In this document: piece by piece, positions 34,601-43,479 of the stretch
Layout of the letters: each line of letters begins with the position of its first letter
How positions within the stretch are numbered: the stretch's first letter is position 1
Assembly: GCA_002376235.1 (NCBI GenBank)
Contig: DFNX01000003.1
Span: 372,001 to 436,000, forward strand
Reading direction: 5' to 3'
Length of the DNA: 64,000 nucleotides
Source: Neorhizobium sp. UBA3556
GTDB lineage: Bacteria; Pseudomonadota; Alphaproteobacteria; Rhizobiales; Rhizobiaceae
Notes under the pieces: generated by a model
What the model saw: the letters and a program-made list of their open reading frames with translations, nothing else
Database searches by the model: none
What the model was told of the DNA's origin: nothing
Translations under genes and position numbers: made by a program

Positions 34601-36349
34601 ATGACGACGGCAAACACGCGCAGATTTGCGAATGACGAGGCGATGCTGCAGGCGGTGATGGCGGCGATGGACAATCTTCCGGTTGCGGTTGGATTGTTCA
34701 GCCTCGAAGGCCGGCCGCTCTACGCCAACCGATCTTTCCAGGAGTTGCACGACCTCGACAGGCGATGGCTGAATGAGGACGAGACCTTTGCCGACGTTGC
34801 TGCCGATGGCAGGATGGACGACTGGAAAGAGGACCCGATGGCCTATTTCCAGCGCCTCAGGCGCAAGCTTGTCGAAGAGGGGTTTGCCGAAACGCAGGTG
34901 GAAATCGGCGACAAGATCATCGCCGTGCAGGATGTGCTGCTCGACGGGAAATACCTGCTCAGCACCCAGCAGGACATCACGGCACGGGTGAAAGCGGAGC
35001 AGCGCGTCTCCTATCTTGCGCATCACGATCCGCTCACCGACCTGCCCAACCGGATGCGGTTTGCCGCAGAACTGGCCAACCTCATTGCCGAAAGCCGGGT
35101 GCTTAGGCGGCAATTCGGGGTGATGAGTTTCGATGTCGACCGGTTCAAGGACATCAACGACCTGTTTGGCCATGCAGCCGGAGATATCGTGCTGGCTGAA
35201 CTGGCGAGACGACTGAAGAAAGTGCTCAATGACGATGATATCGCAGCGCGCCTCGGCGGCGACGAGTTTACCGTGATCAGTGCCGGCGAAGACCAGCCGG
35301 AAACGGTGACACGGCTTGCCGAACGGCTGACCCGCGCGATGGAAGAGGATTTCGACGTGGAAGGCCGCTCGCTTCGGGTGAGCCTCTCGATCGGGATTGC
35401 GATGTTTCCGCAGGATGGCGCAGATGCGGCGACGCTTCTCGCCAATTCGGATGCCGCACTCTACCGCGCCAAGGCGGACGGGCGCGGTCGCTTCTGCGCA
35501 TTCAATGCCAAGATGGACCGCCGGATGCATGACCGGCGCGTGCTGCAGCAGGATCTGCGCCATGCGATCAAGCGCGGCGAACTGATGCTGCACTACCAAC
35601 CTCAGGCCTCGGTTACCGGCGAGATTTTTGGCTTCGAGGCCTTGCTGCGCTGGCATCATCCCAGCCGCGGACTGATTACGCCCGACGAATTCGTGCCGCT
35701 GGCGGAAGAAAGCGGCCAGATCGTCGAGATCGGGCGCTGGGTGCTGAACGAGGCCGGCCGCGAAGCCGCGAGCTGGTCGAACCGGTTGAAGATCGCCATC
35801 AACATTTCCCCCATCCAGTTTCGCCAGGACAGTCTTGTCAGTGACGTGCACATGATGCTTCTGGAAACGGGGCTTGCCGCGGACCGGCTGGAGCTTGAAG
35901 TGACCGAAGGCGTGCTGGTGCATGACTTTGCACGGGCGCTGCAGATCCTGCGCGGCCTGAAAGGGCTTGGCCTCAGGATCGCGATGGACGATTTCGGCAC
36001 CGGTTATTCCTCGCTTTCCTATCTCCAGTCCTTTCCCTTCGACACGATCAAGATCGACAAGTCCTTCACCTCCAAACTGGTTTCCGATAGCAGCGCCGAC
36101 GAGATCGTGCGCGCGGTGATCGGGCTCGGCCGGGGGTTGAACATTCCGATCGTGGCGGAAGGCGTGGAAACGGAAGAACAGCGCGCCTTTCTGGAAGAAG
36201 CGCAGTGCCAGCACCTGCAAGGCCATCTGATCGGCCGGGCTGGACCGATCGAGCATTATGCCGAGCTGACAGGGGCAGAGGATGCACCCCCGGCAGTCGA
36301 TGATACGCGTGTCGAACCCCGACGGGAACAGAAGTCCCAGCGGCGTTAG
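34601..36349 (+). CDS. PAS-GGDEF-EAL cyclic-di-GMP enzyme
   Basis: A 582-residue cytoplasmic protein. A PAS-like sensor covers about residues 12-125. A diguanylate cyclase domain follows with an intact GGDEF motif at 219-223. The EAL phosphodiesterase domain has EAL at 346-348, the NISPIQF, LEVTEG and MDDFGTGYSSL metal-site motifs and VAEGVETEEQ. Both active sites look complete, so synthesis and breakdown of c-di-GMP are both possible, set by the PAS signal. The C-terminal QHLQGHLIGRA replaces the usual QGYLFSRP. Stands alone on its strand. Confidence 0.93.
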   Translation: MTTANTRRFANDEAMLQAVMAAMDNLPVAVGLFSLEGRPLYANRSFQELHDLDRRWLNEDETFADVAADGRMDDWKEDPMAYFQRLRRKLVEEGFAETQVEIGDKIIAVQDVLLDGKYLLSTQQDITARVKAEQRVSYLAHHDPLTDLPNRMRFAAELANLIAESRVLRRQFGVMSFDVDRFKDINDLFGHAAGDIVLAELARRLKKVLNDDDIAARLGGDEFTVISAGEDQPETVTRLAERLTRAMEEDFDVEGRSLRVSLSIGIAMFPQDGADAATLLANSDAALYRAKADGRGRFCAFNAKMDRRMHDRRVLQQDLRHAIKRGELMLHYQPQASVTGEIFGFEALLRWHHPSRGLITPDEFVPLAEESGQIVEIGRWVLNEAGREAASWSNRLKIAINISPIQFRQDSLVSDVHMMLLETGLAADRLELEVTEGVLVHDFARALQILRGLKGLGLRIAMDDFGTGYSSLSYLQSFPFDTIKIDKSFTSKLVSDSSADEIVRAVIGLGRGLNIPIVAEGVETEEQRAFLEEAQCQHLQGHLIGRAGPIEHYAELTGAEDAPPAVDDTRVEPRREQKSQRR

Positions 36350-36490
36350 AAAATCCAATACCTTGCCTGGATGGGGCGCTATCGGTGAACGAAGCGGTCA
36401 ATACGCGCGCTCTATGCGCCGGCAAAATCCTGTCATAGAGCAATCATAATGTAAGGCGCGGATCACCCGCCCAGAATGCAAGGTATTGTC

Positions 36491-37108
36491 ATGACGGTTT
36501 TGCAAAACTCACTTCTGGTCATCCTGCTTCACGGTGTCGGCGCCAATGGGGCTGACCTCGCCCCGCTCGGCGAAAGCTGGAAAGCCCGCCTGCCAAATGC
36601 CGTCTTCGTTTCGCCGAATGCGCCGGAACGCTCGAATTTCGGTCCCGGCTATCAGTGGTTCAGCGTCGCCGGCGTGACGGAAGAAAACCGCCCTGCCCGC
36701 ATTACCGCCGCGCGCCCACCTTTCGATACGGTGATTTCCGATATCATCGAGGAAAACGGTTTCAACGGCCGGCTGGACAGGGTCGTGTTCGTCGGCTTCT
36801 CGCAAGGCACGATCATGTCGCTCGATGCGATCGCAAGCGGCCGTTGGCCGGTTGCAGCCGTTGTCGGCTTTTCCGGCCGGCTTGCCACCGAACATCCGCT
36901 GACGCCTTCGCTCGAGACCAAAGTACTCCTGGTGCACGGCACCTCGGATCCGGTCATTCCGTCCTGGGAAACGGAAAAGGCGGAGACGGAGTTGAAGGCC
37001 GCGGGTGTGTCGGTGGAAACGGTCATCGAACCGGGTCTCGGCCACACGATTTCAATCGGCGGCGCAGACCGCGCGGCGGATTTTCTCGAGAGGATCGCCC
37101 GGAACTGA
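36491..37108 (+). CDS. phospholipase/carboxylesterase family alpha/beta hydrolase
   Basis: A 205-residue serine hydrolase. The oxyanion strand is VILLHGVGANGADL. The nucleophile is in VGFSQGTIM, the acid in VHGTSDPVIP and the histidine in PGLGHTIS. The set matches the acyl-protein-thioesterase/carboxylesterase YpfH-like family; the substrate is a short ester by family. ATG 36491 has AAGG upstream; an ATG at 36476 is in frame but has no site. It is convergent with the PhyH-like gene, 12 bases apart. Confidence 0.86.
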   Translation: MTVLQNSLLVILLHGVGANGADLAPLGESWKARLPNAVFVSPNAPERSNFGPGYQWFSVAGVTEENRPARITAARPPFDTVISDIIEENGFNGRLDRVVFVGFSQGTIMSLDAIASGRWPVAAVVGFSGRLATEHPLTPSLETKVLLVHGTSDPVIPSWETEKAETELKAAGVSVETVIEPGLGHTISIGGADRAADFLERIARN

Positions 37109-37120
37109 TGTTCCGAGCAA

Positions 37121-38104
37121 TTACCGCCTGATCACCGGCTCGCCGTGGAACCGACGGCGAGACGGCTTTGAGACGCCGAAGCCGACTTCCATCATCAGCC
37201 GTGGCTTGGTCACCGGAACGGTGCCCATGTGGAAGCCGAAAGGATCCTCGACGAAACCGGACCCCGCCGGGCCGGTCAGCGTGACAGCCTGATCGGCACC
37301 GTAATAATCCAGCACTTCATCGGCCGGATGGCCGACCATGAGTGTGTATTGGTGCTTGACCTTGCGCCTGTTGTGGCTGCCCTTGACGAAGACATGGGGG
37401 CCGGTGCCCTCGTCGACATCGACGAGGTTGAAGAAGAATTTCAGCATCCGCCAATCGTCGAGGTCGAAATGGAACTTATCGAGCGAGGCGAGGCTGCGAT
37501 CGGCTTCCGTCGAGGCTTTGGTCGGAAAGCTCCACCAGATACGCGTGGTGATAAGTCGGGCGCTGGCACCGAGATAATGTTTTGCAACATCCTTCAACAG
37601 CGGGTCCGACTGAATGGCGCGGACACCGGCACTTCGCAGCGAGCGCTCGAAGAAATGGCCGCTCAGCAGGGAGCGCTCAAATTTCTGTTCAGCTTCCCCA
37701 TGCCGAGGAGCGACGAATTCGAGAGAGCGGTCGAAATTGCCGAAACAGGGCGTAATCCGGGCGAAATTGTAGATCTCCTGCTGGACCTGCGCCGGCATTC
37801 GCAGACCGGTGAAGATACCGTCACTGCGCAATGCATCCGCCACCGCCGACGCGTCCAGCTGGCCAAACAGCGATGACTGCTTCTGTCCCGAAGGTGCGTA
37901 TTTGTCAGACAGGGCCCAATGGATACGACGTCCGGGCATGGTTCGGGCAAGCACGAACATCGGCAGCCAGGCGGGATTTTCCTTCAGGTCGGCAAGATAG
38001 GTTGGGATACGTACCGCCATGCGGCGCAAACGACTTCCACTGCGCGCGACAGCCTCAAGATCATCAGGCTGCGATGCAGTCGATGGGGATGCGTCTACTG
38101 ACAT
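37121..38104 (-). CDS. phytanoyl-CoA dioxygenase (PhyH)-like protein
   Basis: A 327-residue putative Fe(II)/2-oxoglutarate oxygenase. The HxD motif is in KFHFDLDDW near residue 211, followed by FFFNLVDVDEGTGPHVFVKGSHN. The distal His is in EDPFGFHMGTVP near residue 290, and the 2-oxoglutarate-binding Arg is likely in KPRLMMEVGFG. The first 100 residues (RRMAVRIPTYLADLKENPAWLPMFVLARTMPGRRIHW) are not part of the core. ATG 38104 has AAGGAG six bases upstream. The substrate is unknown and no pathway genes are next to it. Confidence 0.8.
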   Translation of the reverse strand: MSVDASPSTASQPDDLEAVARSGSRLRRMAVRIPTYLADLKENPAWLPMFVLARTMPGRRIHWALSDKYAPSGQKQSSLFGQLDASAVADALRSDGIFTGLRMPAQVQQEIYNFARITPCFGNFDRSLEFVAPRHGEAEQKFERSLLSGHFFERSLRSAGVRAIQSDPLLKDVAKHYLGASARLITTRIWWSFPTKASTEADRSLASLDKFHFDLDDWRMLKFFFNLVDVDEGTGPHVFVKGSHNRRKVKHQYTLMVGHPADEVLDYYGADQAVTLTGPAGSGFVEDPFGFHMGTVPVTKPRLMMEVGFGVSKPSRRRFHGEPVIRR

Positions 38105-38291
38105 TGCCACTCCTTTGCCGGTCGGGGTTCCCAGGGAGAGAGAGATGCAGATACAGCCATTTTCGCCATTTTACGGCAAAAATGAATATGGGGAGATATA
38201 TACTTCCGCGAATGCAAAGCAATTAATCAAATTTTGTGAATGCTATCAAAAAATACTTTCTCTCGGCAAAGCATCCACCGAAAGAATGAGA

Positions 38292-38323
38292 GCAACGCTC
38301 GGATATTTTCTTCCGAGCGTTGC
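38292..38323. terminator. terminator-like hairpin downstream of ilvE
   Basis: Perfect 12-base arms GCAACGCTCGGA and TCCGAGCGTTGC flank TATTTTCT. It lies 15 bases beyond the ilvE stop. The minus-strand tail (TCTCATTCTTTCGG) is only partly T-rich. Confidence 0.65.
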
Positions 38324-38337
38324 CGATATTTTACGTC

Positions 38338-39225
38338 TCAGGCGTCGTTGCGGCCGCCGGATCGAGCCCAGTCCATGTAGAGTTCGAGAGCCTTGCGGGC
38401 GACGGGGCCTTCCTGCAGAGAGCGCTCCTCGAACTTCGTCACCGGGGCAATCTTGGAGTAGTTGCCGGAGGTGAAGATCTCGTCAGCCTCGGCAAAATCC
38501 TTGGCGGTCAGCGTCACTTCGCGAACCTCGAAACCGGCTTCGCGCAGAAGGCCGATGATACGGGCGCGGGTGATGCCGGCAAGGAAGGTGCCGTTGGCTA
38601 TCGGCGTCATGACCACGCCGTCCTTGACCATGAAAATGTTGGAGGATGCGGTCTCGGCGACATTGCCGTTCATGTCGAGGGCCAGCGCATTGTCGAAGCC
38701 GCGCGAATGGGCCTCGATGATCATGCGGCCGCTATTCGGATAGAGGCAGCCGGCCTTTGCCATGGTCATGGCGACTTCCGGGCTCGGGCGGCGGTAAGGC
38801 GAAACCGTGAGCGAGGACGGCTTTGCGGTGCCCATCGGCGCTTCGAACAGGCAAAGGGCGAAACGGGTCGATTCCCCATCGGGAGCGACAACGCTGTAGG
38901 ACGTGCCATGCTCGGCCCAGTACATCGGCTTGATGTAGATCGCCGTCTTGCCGTCGAACTTCTTGACGCCTTCGAGCGCAAGCGCTTCGATTTCTTCAGG
39001 CTTCATCGTCGGCTTCATGCCCATGTTGACCGCGGAACGGTTGACGCGCTGGCAATGCAGGTCGAGATCAGGCGAGATGCCATCGAACCAGCGGGCGCCG
39101 TCGAACACGGTCGAGGCAAGCCACATGGCATGCGAGGTGGGGCCGATGAGCTTCGGATTGCCATCAATCCATTCCCCGTCCACATAGGTCCAGGTGGTTG
39201 AGCGGGGGGATGTATCGACGGCCAT
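38338..39225 (-). CDS. ilvE: branched-chain amino acid aminotransferase
   Basis: A 295-residue class IV PLP aminotransferase that makes valine, leucine and isoleucine from their 2-oxo acids with glutamate. The PLP lysine is Lys157 (MTMAKAGCLYPN), and Glu191 lies in NVAETASSNIFMVKDG, the class IV signature. Start MAVDTSPRSTTWTYVDGEWIDGN is typical of the rhizobial enzyme. GGAG lies upstream of ATG 39225. A hairpin terminator follows. D-amino-acid transaminase is the main alternative in the fold, but length and N-terminus favour IlvE. Confidence 0.92.
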   Translation of the reverse strand: MAVDTSPRSTTWTYVDGEWIDGNPKLIGPTSHAMWLASTVFDGARWFDGISPDLDLHCQRVNRSAVNMGMKPTMKPEEIEALALEGVKKFDGKTAIYIKPMYWAEHGTSYSVVAPDGESTRFALCLFEAPMGTAKPSSLTVSPYRRPSPEVAMTMAKAGCLYPNSGRMIIEAHSRGFDNALALDMNGNVAETASSNIFMVKDGVVMTPIANGTFLAGITRARIIGLLREAGFEVREVTLTAKDFAEADEIFTSGNYSKIAPVTKFEERSLQEGPVARKALELYMDWARSGGRNDA

Positions 39226-39346
39226 GATCAGTCTCCTTCAAAGCAGGCACGAAAAGTGGCGCGAATGAAGGCTTCCGAGGCTCGAAGGTCAAGCGATAAT
39301 ATGAGATGTCTCATCACAAGAATTGATAATTCACGCTTCGATCAGC

Positions 39347-39526
39347 TCAAGGATTGCTATTTGGCTGGCTGGGTGTCGGCGGCTGGCCCGTCAGCGGATT
39401 TTGCTGCGTGGGATCACTACCCTGCAAATGGCCACCGGCGGGGAAGCGATTGGCGTCATTCATCCAGATGATGCTCAAAACGCAGGCAACCAGGAGGGCA
39501 AGAACAAGGATAAACAGCCAGCGCAA
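39347..39526 (-). CDS. small single-pass membrane protein (59 aa)
   Basis: A short frame starting at TTG 39526 with AGAGG seven bases upstream. The first 22 residues form a membrane segment (RWLFILVLALLVACVLSIIW). The tail is polar and rich in Pro, Gln and Asn (QQNPLTGQPPTPSQPNSNP), likely periplasmic or cell-surface. The hydrophobic start and ribosome site argue that it is real. No family recognised. It lies upstream of ilvE on the same strand, 121 bases away. Confidence 0.5.
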   Translation of the reverse strand: MRWLFILVLALLVACVLSIIWMNDANRFPAGGHLQGSDPTQQNPLTGQPPTPSQPNSNP

Positions 39527-39717
39527 CGCGACACCTCTTCAATTTTATTCACGCAATAATATCGGATCGACATGATCCGTGATCTTTCATCAGAACAATC
39601 GGGCGTCTATGCGGCAGGCTGCATAAACATGGCGCGGCGATGCGTTGACAGCCCGCCCAAGGCGGCGCAATTTCCAGGCTTGCAACCATATTCCCAGCAC
39701 CGACGCCCATAATCACC

Positions 39718-40458
39718 ATGCCAAAATCGTCTCCAATGTCCCTGACCCAGCAGATGGTCGACCTATGCTTTCGCGAGGAGCATGATCCGGGATTGCCCGC
39801 GGCATGGATGCCGCTCACCGACGATGACTATCTTGTATTGACTGAACGTCTGCTGGAGGAAATCGGCGACGAGCCTTTGTGGATCTTTGCCTATGGATCG
39901 CTGATCTGGAAACCCGGCTTCGATTCCGTCGCCTGCCAGCGAGCCACCGCCTATGGCTGGCACCGGTCGTTTTCGCTGCGCATCGAACGCGGACGCGGCT
40001 CTCCCGCCCAGCCGGGACTGATGATGATGCTGTCACGCGGCGGGCGTTGCGACGGCGTGATCTATCGGGTTTCCGACCACGACAAGCGCGAGCAGATCGA
40101 AAGCGCGCTTCGACGGGAACTGAGCAACAAGGACAGCCTCAACACGTTCCGCTTCCTGCCGGTTCGCACCGATGACGGCGCCACCATCCCCGCCCTCACC
40201 TTCTGGGCCGGCGGCGACAGTCCGCGGATCGTGCGCCCTCTCCTGCCTCTCGAAGACGTCGCCCCTATTCTGGCGCGTGCCTGCGGACATCGCGGCTCCT
40301 GCGCCGAATATCTCTACAATACCGTCGTGCATCTGGCGGAATTCGGCATTCGCGACCGCAATCTCTGGCGGTTGCAGGAGCTTGTCGCCAAGGAGGTCGA
40401 GGCAATGCATGGCGCTGCCGCTCCGCGCTTGAACAGCACGTCTCCCTCAAATGGGTGA
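39718..40458 (+). CDS. chaC: gamma-glutamylcyclotransferase (ChaC family)
   Basis: A 246-residue ChaC-type enzyme that degrades glutathione to 5-oxoproline and Cys-Gly. The substrate-binding motif FAYGSLIWKP is at residues 57-66, followed by RATAYGWHRSFSLR, typical of ChaC. The motif GVIYRVSDHD and the YLYNTVVHLAEFGIRDRNLW segment fit the family. Cytoplasmic. Its likely mRNA end contains a long inverted repeat (40520-40578). Confidence 0.9.
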   Translation: MPKSSPMSLTQQMVDLCFREEHDPGLPAAWMPLTDDDYLVLTERLLEEIGDEPLWIFAYGSLIWKPGFDSVACQRATAYGWHRSFSLRIERGRGSPAQPGLMMMLSRGGRCDGVIYRVSDHDKREQIESALRRELSNKDSLNTFRFLPVRTDDGATIPALTFWAGGDSPRIVRPLLPLEDVAPILARACGHRGSCAEYLYNTVVHLAEFGIRDRNLWRLQELVAKEVEAMHGAAAPRLNSTSPSNG

Positions 40459-40519
40459 AGACGCCGCGTGGCGATCATGCTTGAAAGATGGCGGGGCGCT
40501 GTCAGCCCCCACCTGATGA

Positions 40520-40578
40520 ATGACTGGCCCTCTCGCCAAACCTTTTTGAGGGGGGCACTCCACGAGAGGGCCAGTCAT
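40520..40578. repeat. 16-bp perfect inverted repeat, possible RNA hairpin
   Basis: The arms ATGACTGGCCCTCTCG and CGAGAGGGCCAGTCAT are perfect complements around a 27-base centre containing CTTTTTGAGGGGGG. It lies between chaC and the small membrane protein gene (start 40611). It may be the chaC terminator or a leader structure; there is no clear T-tract after it. Confidence 0.7.
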
Positions 40579-40610
40579 CTCGGCTATATAAAGGAAGACC
40601 ACCAGGACCG

Positions 40611-40805
40611 ATGACGACCGCAGCCATCATAGTTTATCTGATCATCGCGAAGGTCTTTCTCATTCTTACCTTCGTCGAAGGCATTATCCGCAACATGCCG
40701 TGGACTGCAGCGCGTTTCTCCGGGCTGGCGCTTGCTGTCGCATGGCCGCTGATTGTTGTCGCCATCGCATTTTCCAGCCGACGGGACGAGAAGAAGACCG
40801 CCTGA
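40611..40805 (+). CDS. small two-helix membrane protein (64 aa)
   Basis: A 64-residue protein with two membrane helices (AAIIVYLIIAKVFLILTFVEGII and FSGLALAVAWPLIVVAIAF) and a basic tail (SSRRDEKKTA). AGGA lies just upstream of ATG 40611. No family recognised. It sits downstream of a long inverted repeat and upstream of the phospholipase D-like gene (97 bases), possibly in the same transcript. Confidence 0.65.
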   Translation: MTTAAIIVYLIIAKVFLILTFVEGIIRNMPWTAARFSGLALAVAWPLIVVAIAFSSRRDEKKTA

Positions 40806-40902
40806 TGCGCTGCTTCTTCGAAACACCTTAAAGCCCCATAGAAGACCTGTTCCATCGCTCTATATCCCCGTCGGGTTCAACCGATGACGGAACAGACAGT
40901 CG

Positions 40903-42399
40903 ATGCAAAGCATATTGAAGGAAGGCGAGACCTGCTGGCGTATCGCAAAGGCAGACCGGCTTTCGATCATCATCGACGCCGCCGACTTCTTCCGTCACGC
41001 CAAGGACGCCATGGCAAGGGCGAAGCGCTCGATCTATCTGGTCGGCTGGGATTTCGATACACGCATCGACCTCATTCCCGGCAATGGTGATGACGGGCAG
41101 CGAAACCGGAAAAAGACCGACGAGCTGCCGGACCAGCTCGGCAAGTTTCTGAACGCGATCGCAAGGCGCAACGAGGATCTCGATATCCGCATTCTCAAAT
41201 GGGATATCGGGCTGATCAACTCCATCACGCGCGGCGAGACGCCCTTCTACATTCTCAAATGGATGTTCGACAAACGCATCCACCTGAAGCTCGACGGCGC
41301 GCATCCCTCGATTTCCTCGCATCATATGAAGCTGCTCGTTATCGACGACGAAGTGGCGTTCTGTGGCGGGATCGACATGACGGTCGGACGCTGGGATACG
41401 CGCGACCACGCCGAGAACGAGGACTTGAGGAAATCGCCGATGGGTTTTGCGCAAGGCCCCTGGCATGATGCGACGACCTGCCTTTCCGGCGAGGCGGCGC
41501 GGGCGCTGGGTGAAGTTGCACGCAACCGCTGGAAGCTCGCGACCGAAGAAGACCTGCCCTCGCCGCAAGCCGTGGCGCAGGAAGATACGCCTTGGCCCGA
41601 AGAGCTGGAGGTCGGGTTCCGCGACATCTCGATCGGCATTGCACGCACCGCACCCGAATATGACGAGCGAAAGCAAATCGTCGAGATCGAGACTGCGAAG
41701 CTTGCGATCATCGCAGCGGTGAAAAAGACGCTTTATGTCGAGAGCCAGTATTTCGCATCGCGCCGGATTGCGGAGGCGATGGCCGAGCGACTGAGCGAGC
41801 CGGACGGCCCGGAAATCGTGCTGATCAACCCAGAAGGCTGCGAGGGGTTTCTGGAAGCCAAGGCGATGGACAGTGCCCGCATCCGGCTGATGAAGCTTGT
41901 GAAGGAGGCCGATATCCATGACCGGTTCCGGCTCTACTATCCCGTCAATGCTTCGCGCACGCCGATCTATGTGCATGCCAAGATGATGTATGCCGACGAC
42001 CGGATCGTGAAGATCGGCTCGGCCAATCTCAACAACCGGTCGATGGGTTACGACACCGAATGCGACCTGATTTTGGAAGCTGCCGAAGGGCAGAGGGAGT
42101 TGACGGAAAAAATCATCGCGACCCGTGACGACCTGATCGCCGAGCATCTGGGACGGGACGTATCGGAAGTCTCACAGGCGATTGCGGCACATGGCGGCTC
42201 GATCATCGCAGCGATCGAAGCGCTGAACCGCGAGGAAGGCCGCGGGCTGGTGCCGGTGCCGATGCGGGAGCTGACGGCGGATGAAGAACTGATCGCGGAA
42301 TCCGACATTGCCGACCCTGAACGGCCGGCCGGCGTGCGGTATCGCACCTCGCGTTTCCTCAAGCGTCGCTTCGGGCACAAGGTGAAGGCAGCGATCTGA
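40903..42399 (+). CDS. phospholipase D-like (HKD) protein
   Basis: A 498-residue member of the PLD superfamily. Two catalytic HKD motifs are visible: HMKLLVIDDEVAFCGG beginning at His141, and HAKMMYADDRIVKIGSANLNNRSM beginning at His358. The layout resembles soluble PLD/cardiolipin-synthase-like enzymes without N-terminal membrane helices. Phosphatidyl transfer or phosphodiester hydrolysis is inferred. No signal peptide is seen. Convergent with the LysR gene. Confidence 0.9.
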   Translation: MQSILKEGETCWRIAKADRLSIIIDAADFFRHAKDAMARAKRSIYLVGWDFDTRIDLIPGNGDDGQRNRKKTDELPDQLGKFLNAIARRNEDLDIRILKWDIGLINSITRGETPFYILKWMFDKRIHLKLDGAHPSISSHHMKLLVIDDEVAFCGGIDMTVGRWDTRDHAENEDLRKSPMGFAQGPWHDATTCLSGEAARALGEVARNRWKLATEEDLPSPQAVAQEDTPWPEELEVGFRDISIGIARTAPEYDERKQIVEIETAKLAIIAAVKKTLYVESQYFASRRIAEAMAERLSEPDGPEIVLINPEGCEGFLEAKAMDSARIRLMKLVKEADIHDRFRLYYPVNASRTPIYVHAKMMYADDRIVKIGSANLNNRSMGYDTECDLILEAAEGQRELTEKIIATRDDLIAEHLGRDVSEVSQAIAAHGGSIIAAIEALNREEGRGLVPVPMRELTADEELIAESDIADPERPAGVRYRTSRFLKRRFGHKVKAAI

Positions 42400-42417
42400 A
42401 GTGACGTCCGTGCTGGC

Positions 42418-43311
42418 TCACAGCCTTTCCGCCAGAAAATCGATGAAGGCACGGATGCGGACGGCCAGATGTTCGTGGCCGGCGTAAACCGCGTGGATTT
42501 CCTCGATGTCTTCGGGATTGAAATCCTCCAATATCGGCACGAGACGACCGGCTTCGATATCCAGCTCGACATGGAAACGCCCGACGCGGCCGATGCCGAT
42601 GCCGTCGACGCAGAACTGGCGGATGATTGAGCCGCTCGATGCTTTCAGATTTCCGGATACGGGGCGTAGATCGATCTTGCCGGTCTCCGGATCGCGAAAG
42701 GGCCAGCCCTCGACAGCGCGGCGGAAATTGAAATTGATGCAGTTATGGCGGTCGAGTTCGGAGGGCGTTTTCGGCAGACCGTACCTTGCGATATAGGCGG
42801 GCGAGGCCATGACCACCTGTCGGCTCTGGCCGATCTTGCGGGCCATCAGCGTTGAATCCCGCAGCGGCCCATGGCGGATGGCGATATCGACACGCTCGCG
42901 GATCAGATCGACGGTATCGTCGGTTAACGTGATATCGAGCTGGACTTCGGGGAAGAGCGCCAGGAATTCGCCCGCAAGCGGCAGGATGTAGCGCTCGCCG
43001 AAGGCGACCGAGGCATTGATCGACAACGGCCCGCGCGGCAGCGCCCGCCCGCCGCCGGAGACAATCTCCTCGGTGTCGGCAATCTCGGCCAGGATGCGCG
43101 AGGCGCGGGCGAGATAGGTTTCGCCTTCCGGCGTCAACTGCAGCAGGCGGGTGGAGCGCACGACAAGCCGGGTGCCGAGCCGGTCCTCCAGTCGGGTGAC
43201 GAGCTTGCTGACGGCCGAAGGCGACAGTTTCAGCTTTCTGCCTGCCGCTGAAAAGCTCTTCAGCTCGGCGGCGAGAACAAAGACTTCCATTTCTCCGGCG
43301 CGGTTGTCCAA
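42418..43311 (-). CDS. LysR family transcriptional regulator
   Basis: A 297-residue LTTR. HTH: FSAAGRKLKLSPSAVSKLVTRLEDRLGTRLVVR. The effector domain carries GPLSINASVAFGERYILP and DDTVDLIRERVDIAIRHGPL, the group that often regulates a neighbouring exporter or oxidoreductase. It is divergent from the MFS gene (start 43480), which is its likely target. Confidence 0.9.
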   Translation of the reverse strand: MDNRAGEMEVFVLAAELKSFSAAGRKLKLSPSAVSKLVTRLEDRLGTRLVVRSTRLLQLTPEGETYLARASRILAEIADTEEIVSGGGRALPRGPLSINASVAFGERYILPLAGEFLALFPEVQLDITLTDDTVDLIRERVDIAIRHGPLRDSTLMARKIGQSRQVVMASPAYIARYGLPKTPSELDRHNCINFNFRRAVEGWPFRDPETGKIDLRPVSGNLKASSGSIIRQFCVDGIGIGRVGRFHVELDIEAGRLVPILEDFNPEDIEEIHAVYAGHEHLAVRIRAFIDFLAERL

Positions 43312-43479
43312 GATTTGCTCTCCTTCAAGCAGGCGATGCTGCCCCCACCTGTGACTTCATTTCACAAATCATTATCCATCTATGCCGCTACACAGGCAAG
43401 TATCTGGCAACGATATTGCGGCGCATCGAATGATCTTCCCTTGGCGCCTCCCCCAAGGGATCAGGACAAGGATACCCCA

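Noticed and set aside
34586..36358. 590-codon open frame antisense to the GGDEF-EAL gene
   Set aside because: It mirrors codon bias of the high-GC gene; no ribosome site or recognisable domain, and the plus-strand frame has intact catalytic motifs.
38144..38474. Frame beginning MQIQPFSPFYGKNEYGEI with GGGAGAGAG upstream
   Set aside because: Its start looks tempting, but the second half is antisense to ilvE and passes through the ilvE terminator hairpin.
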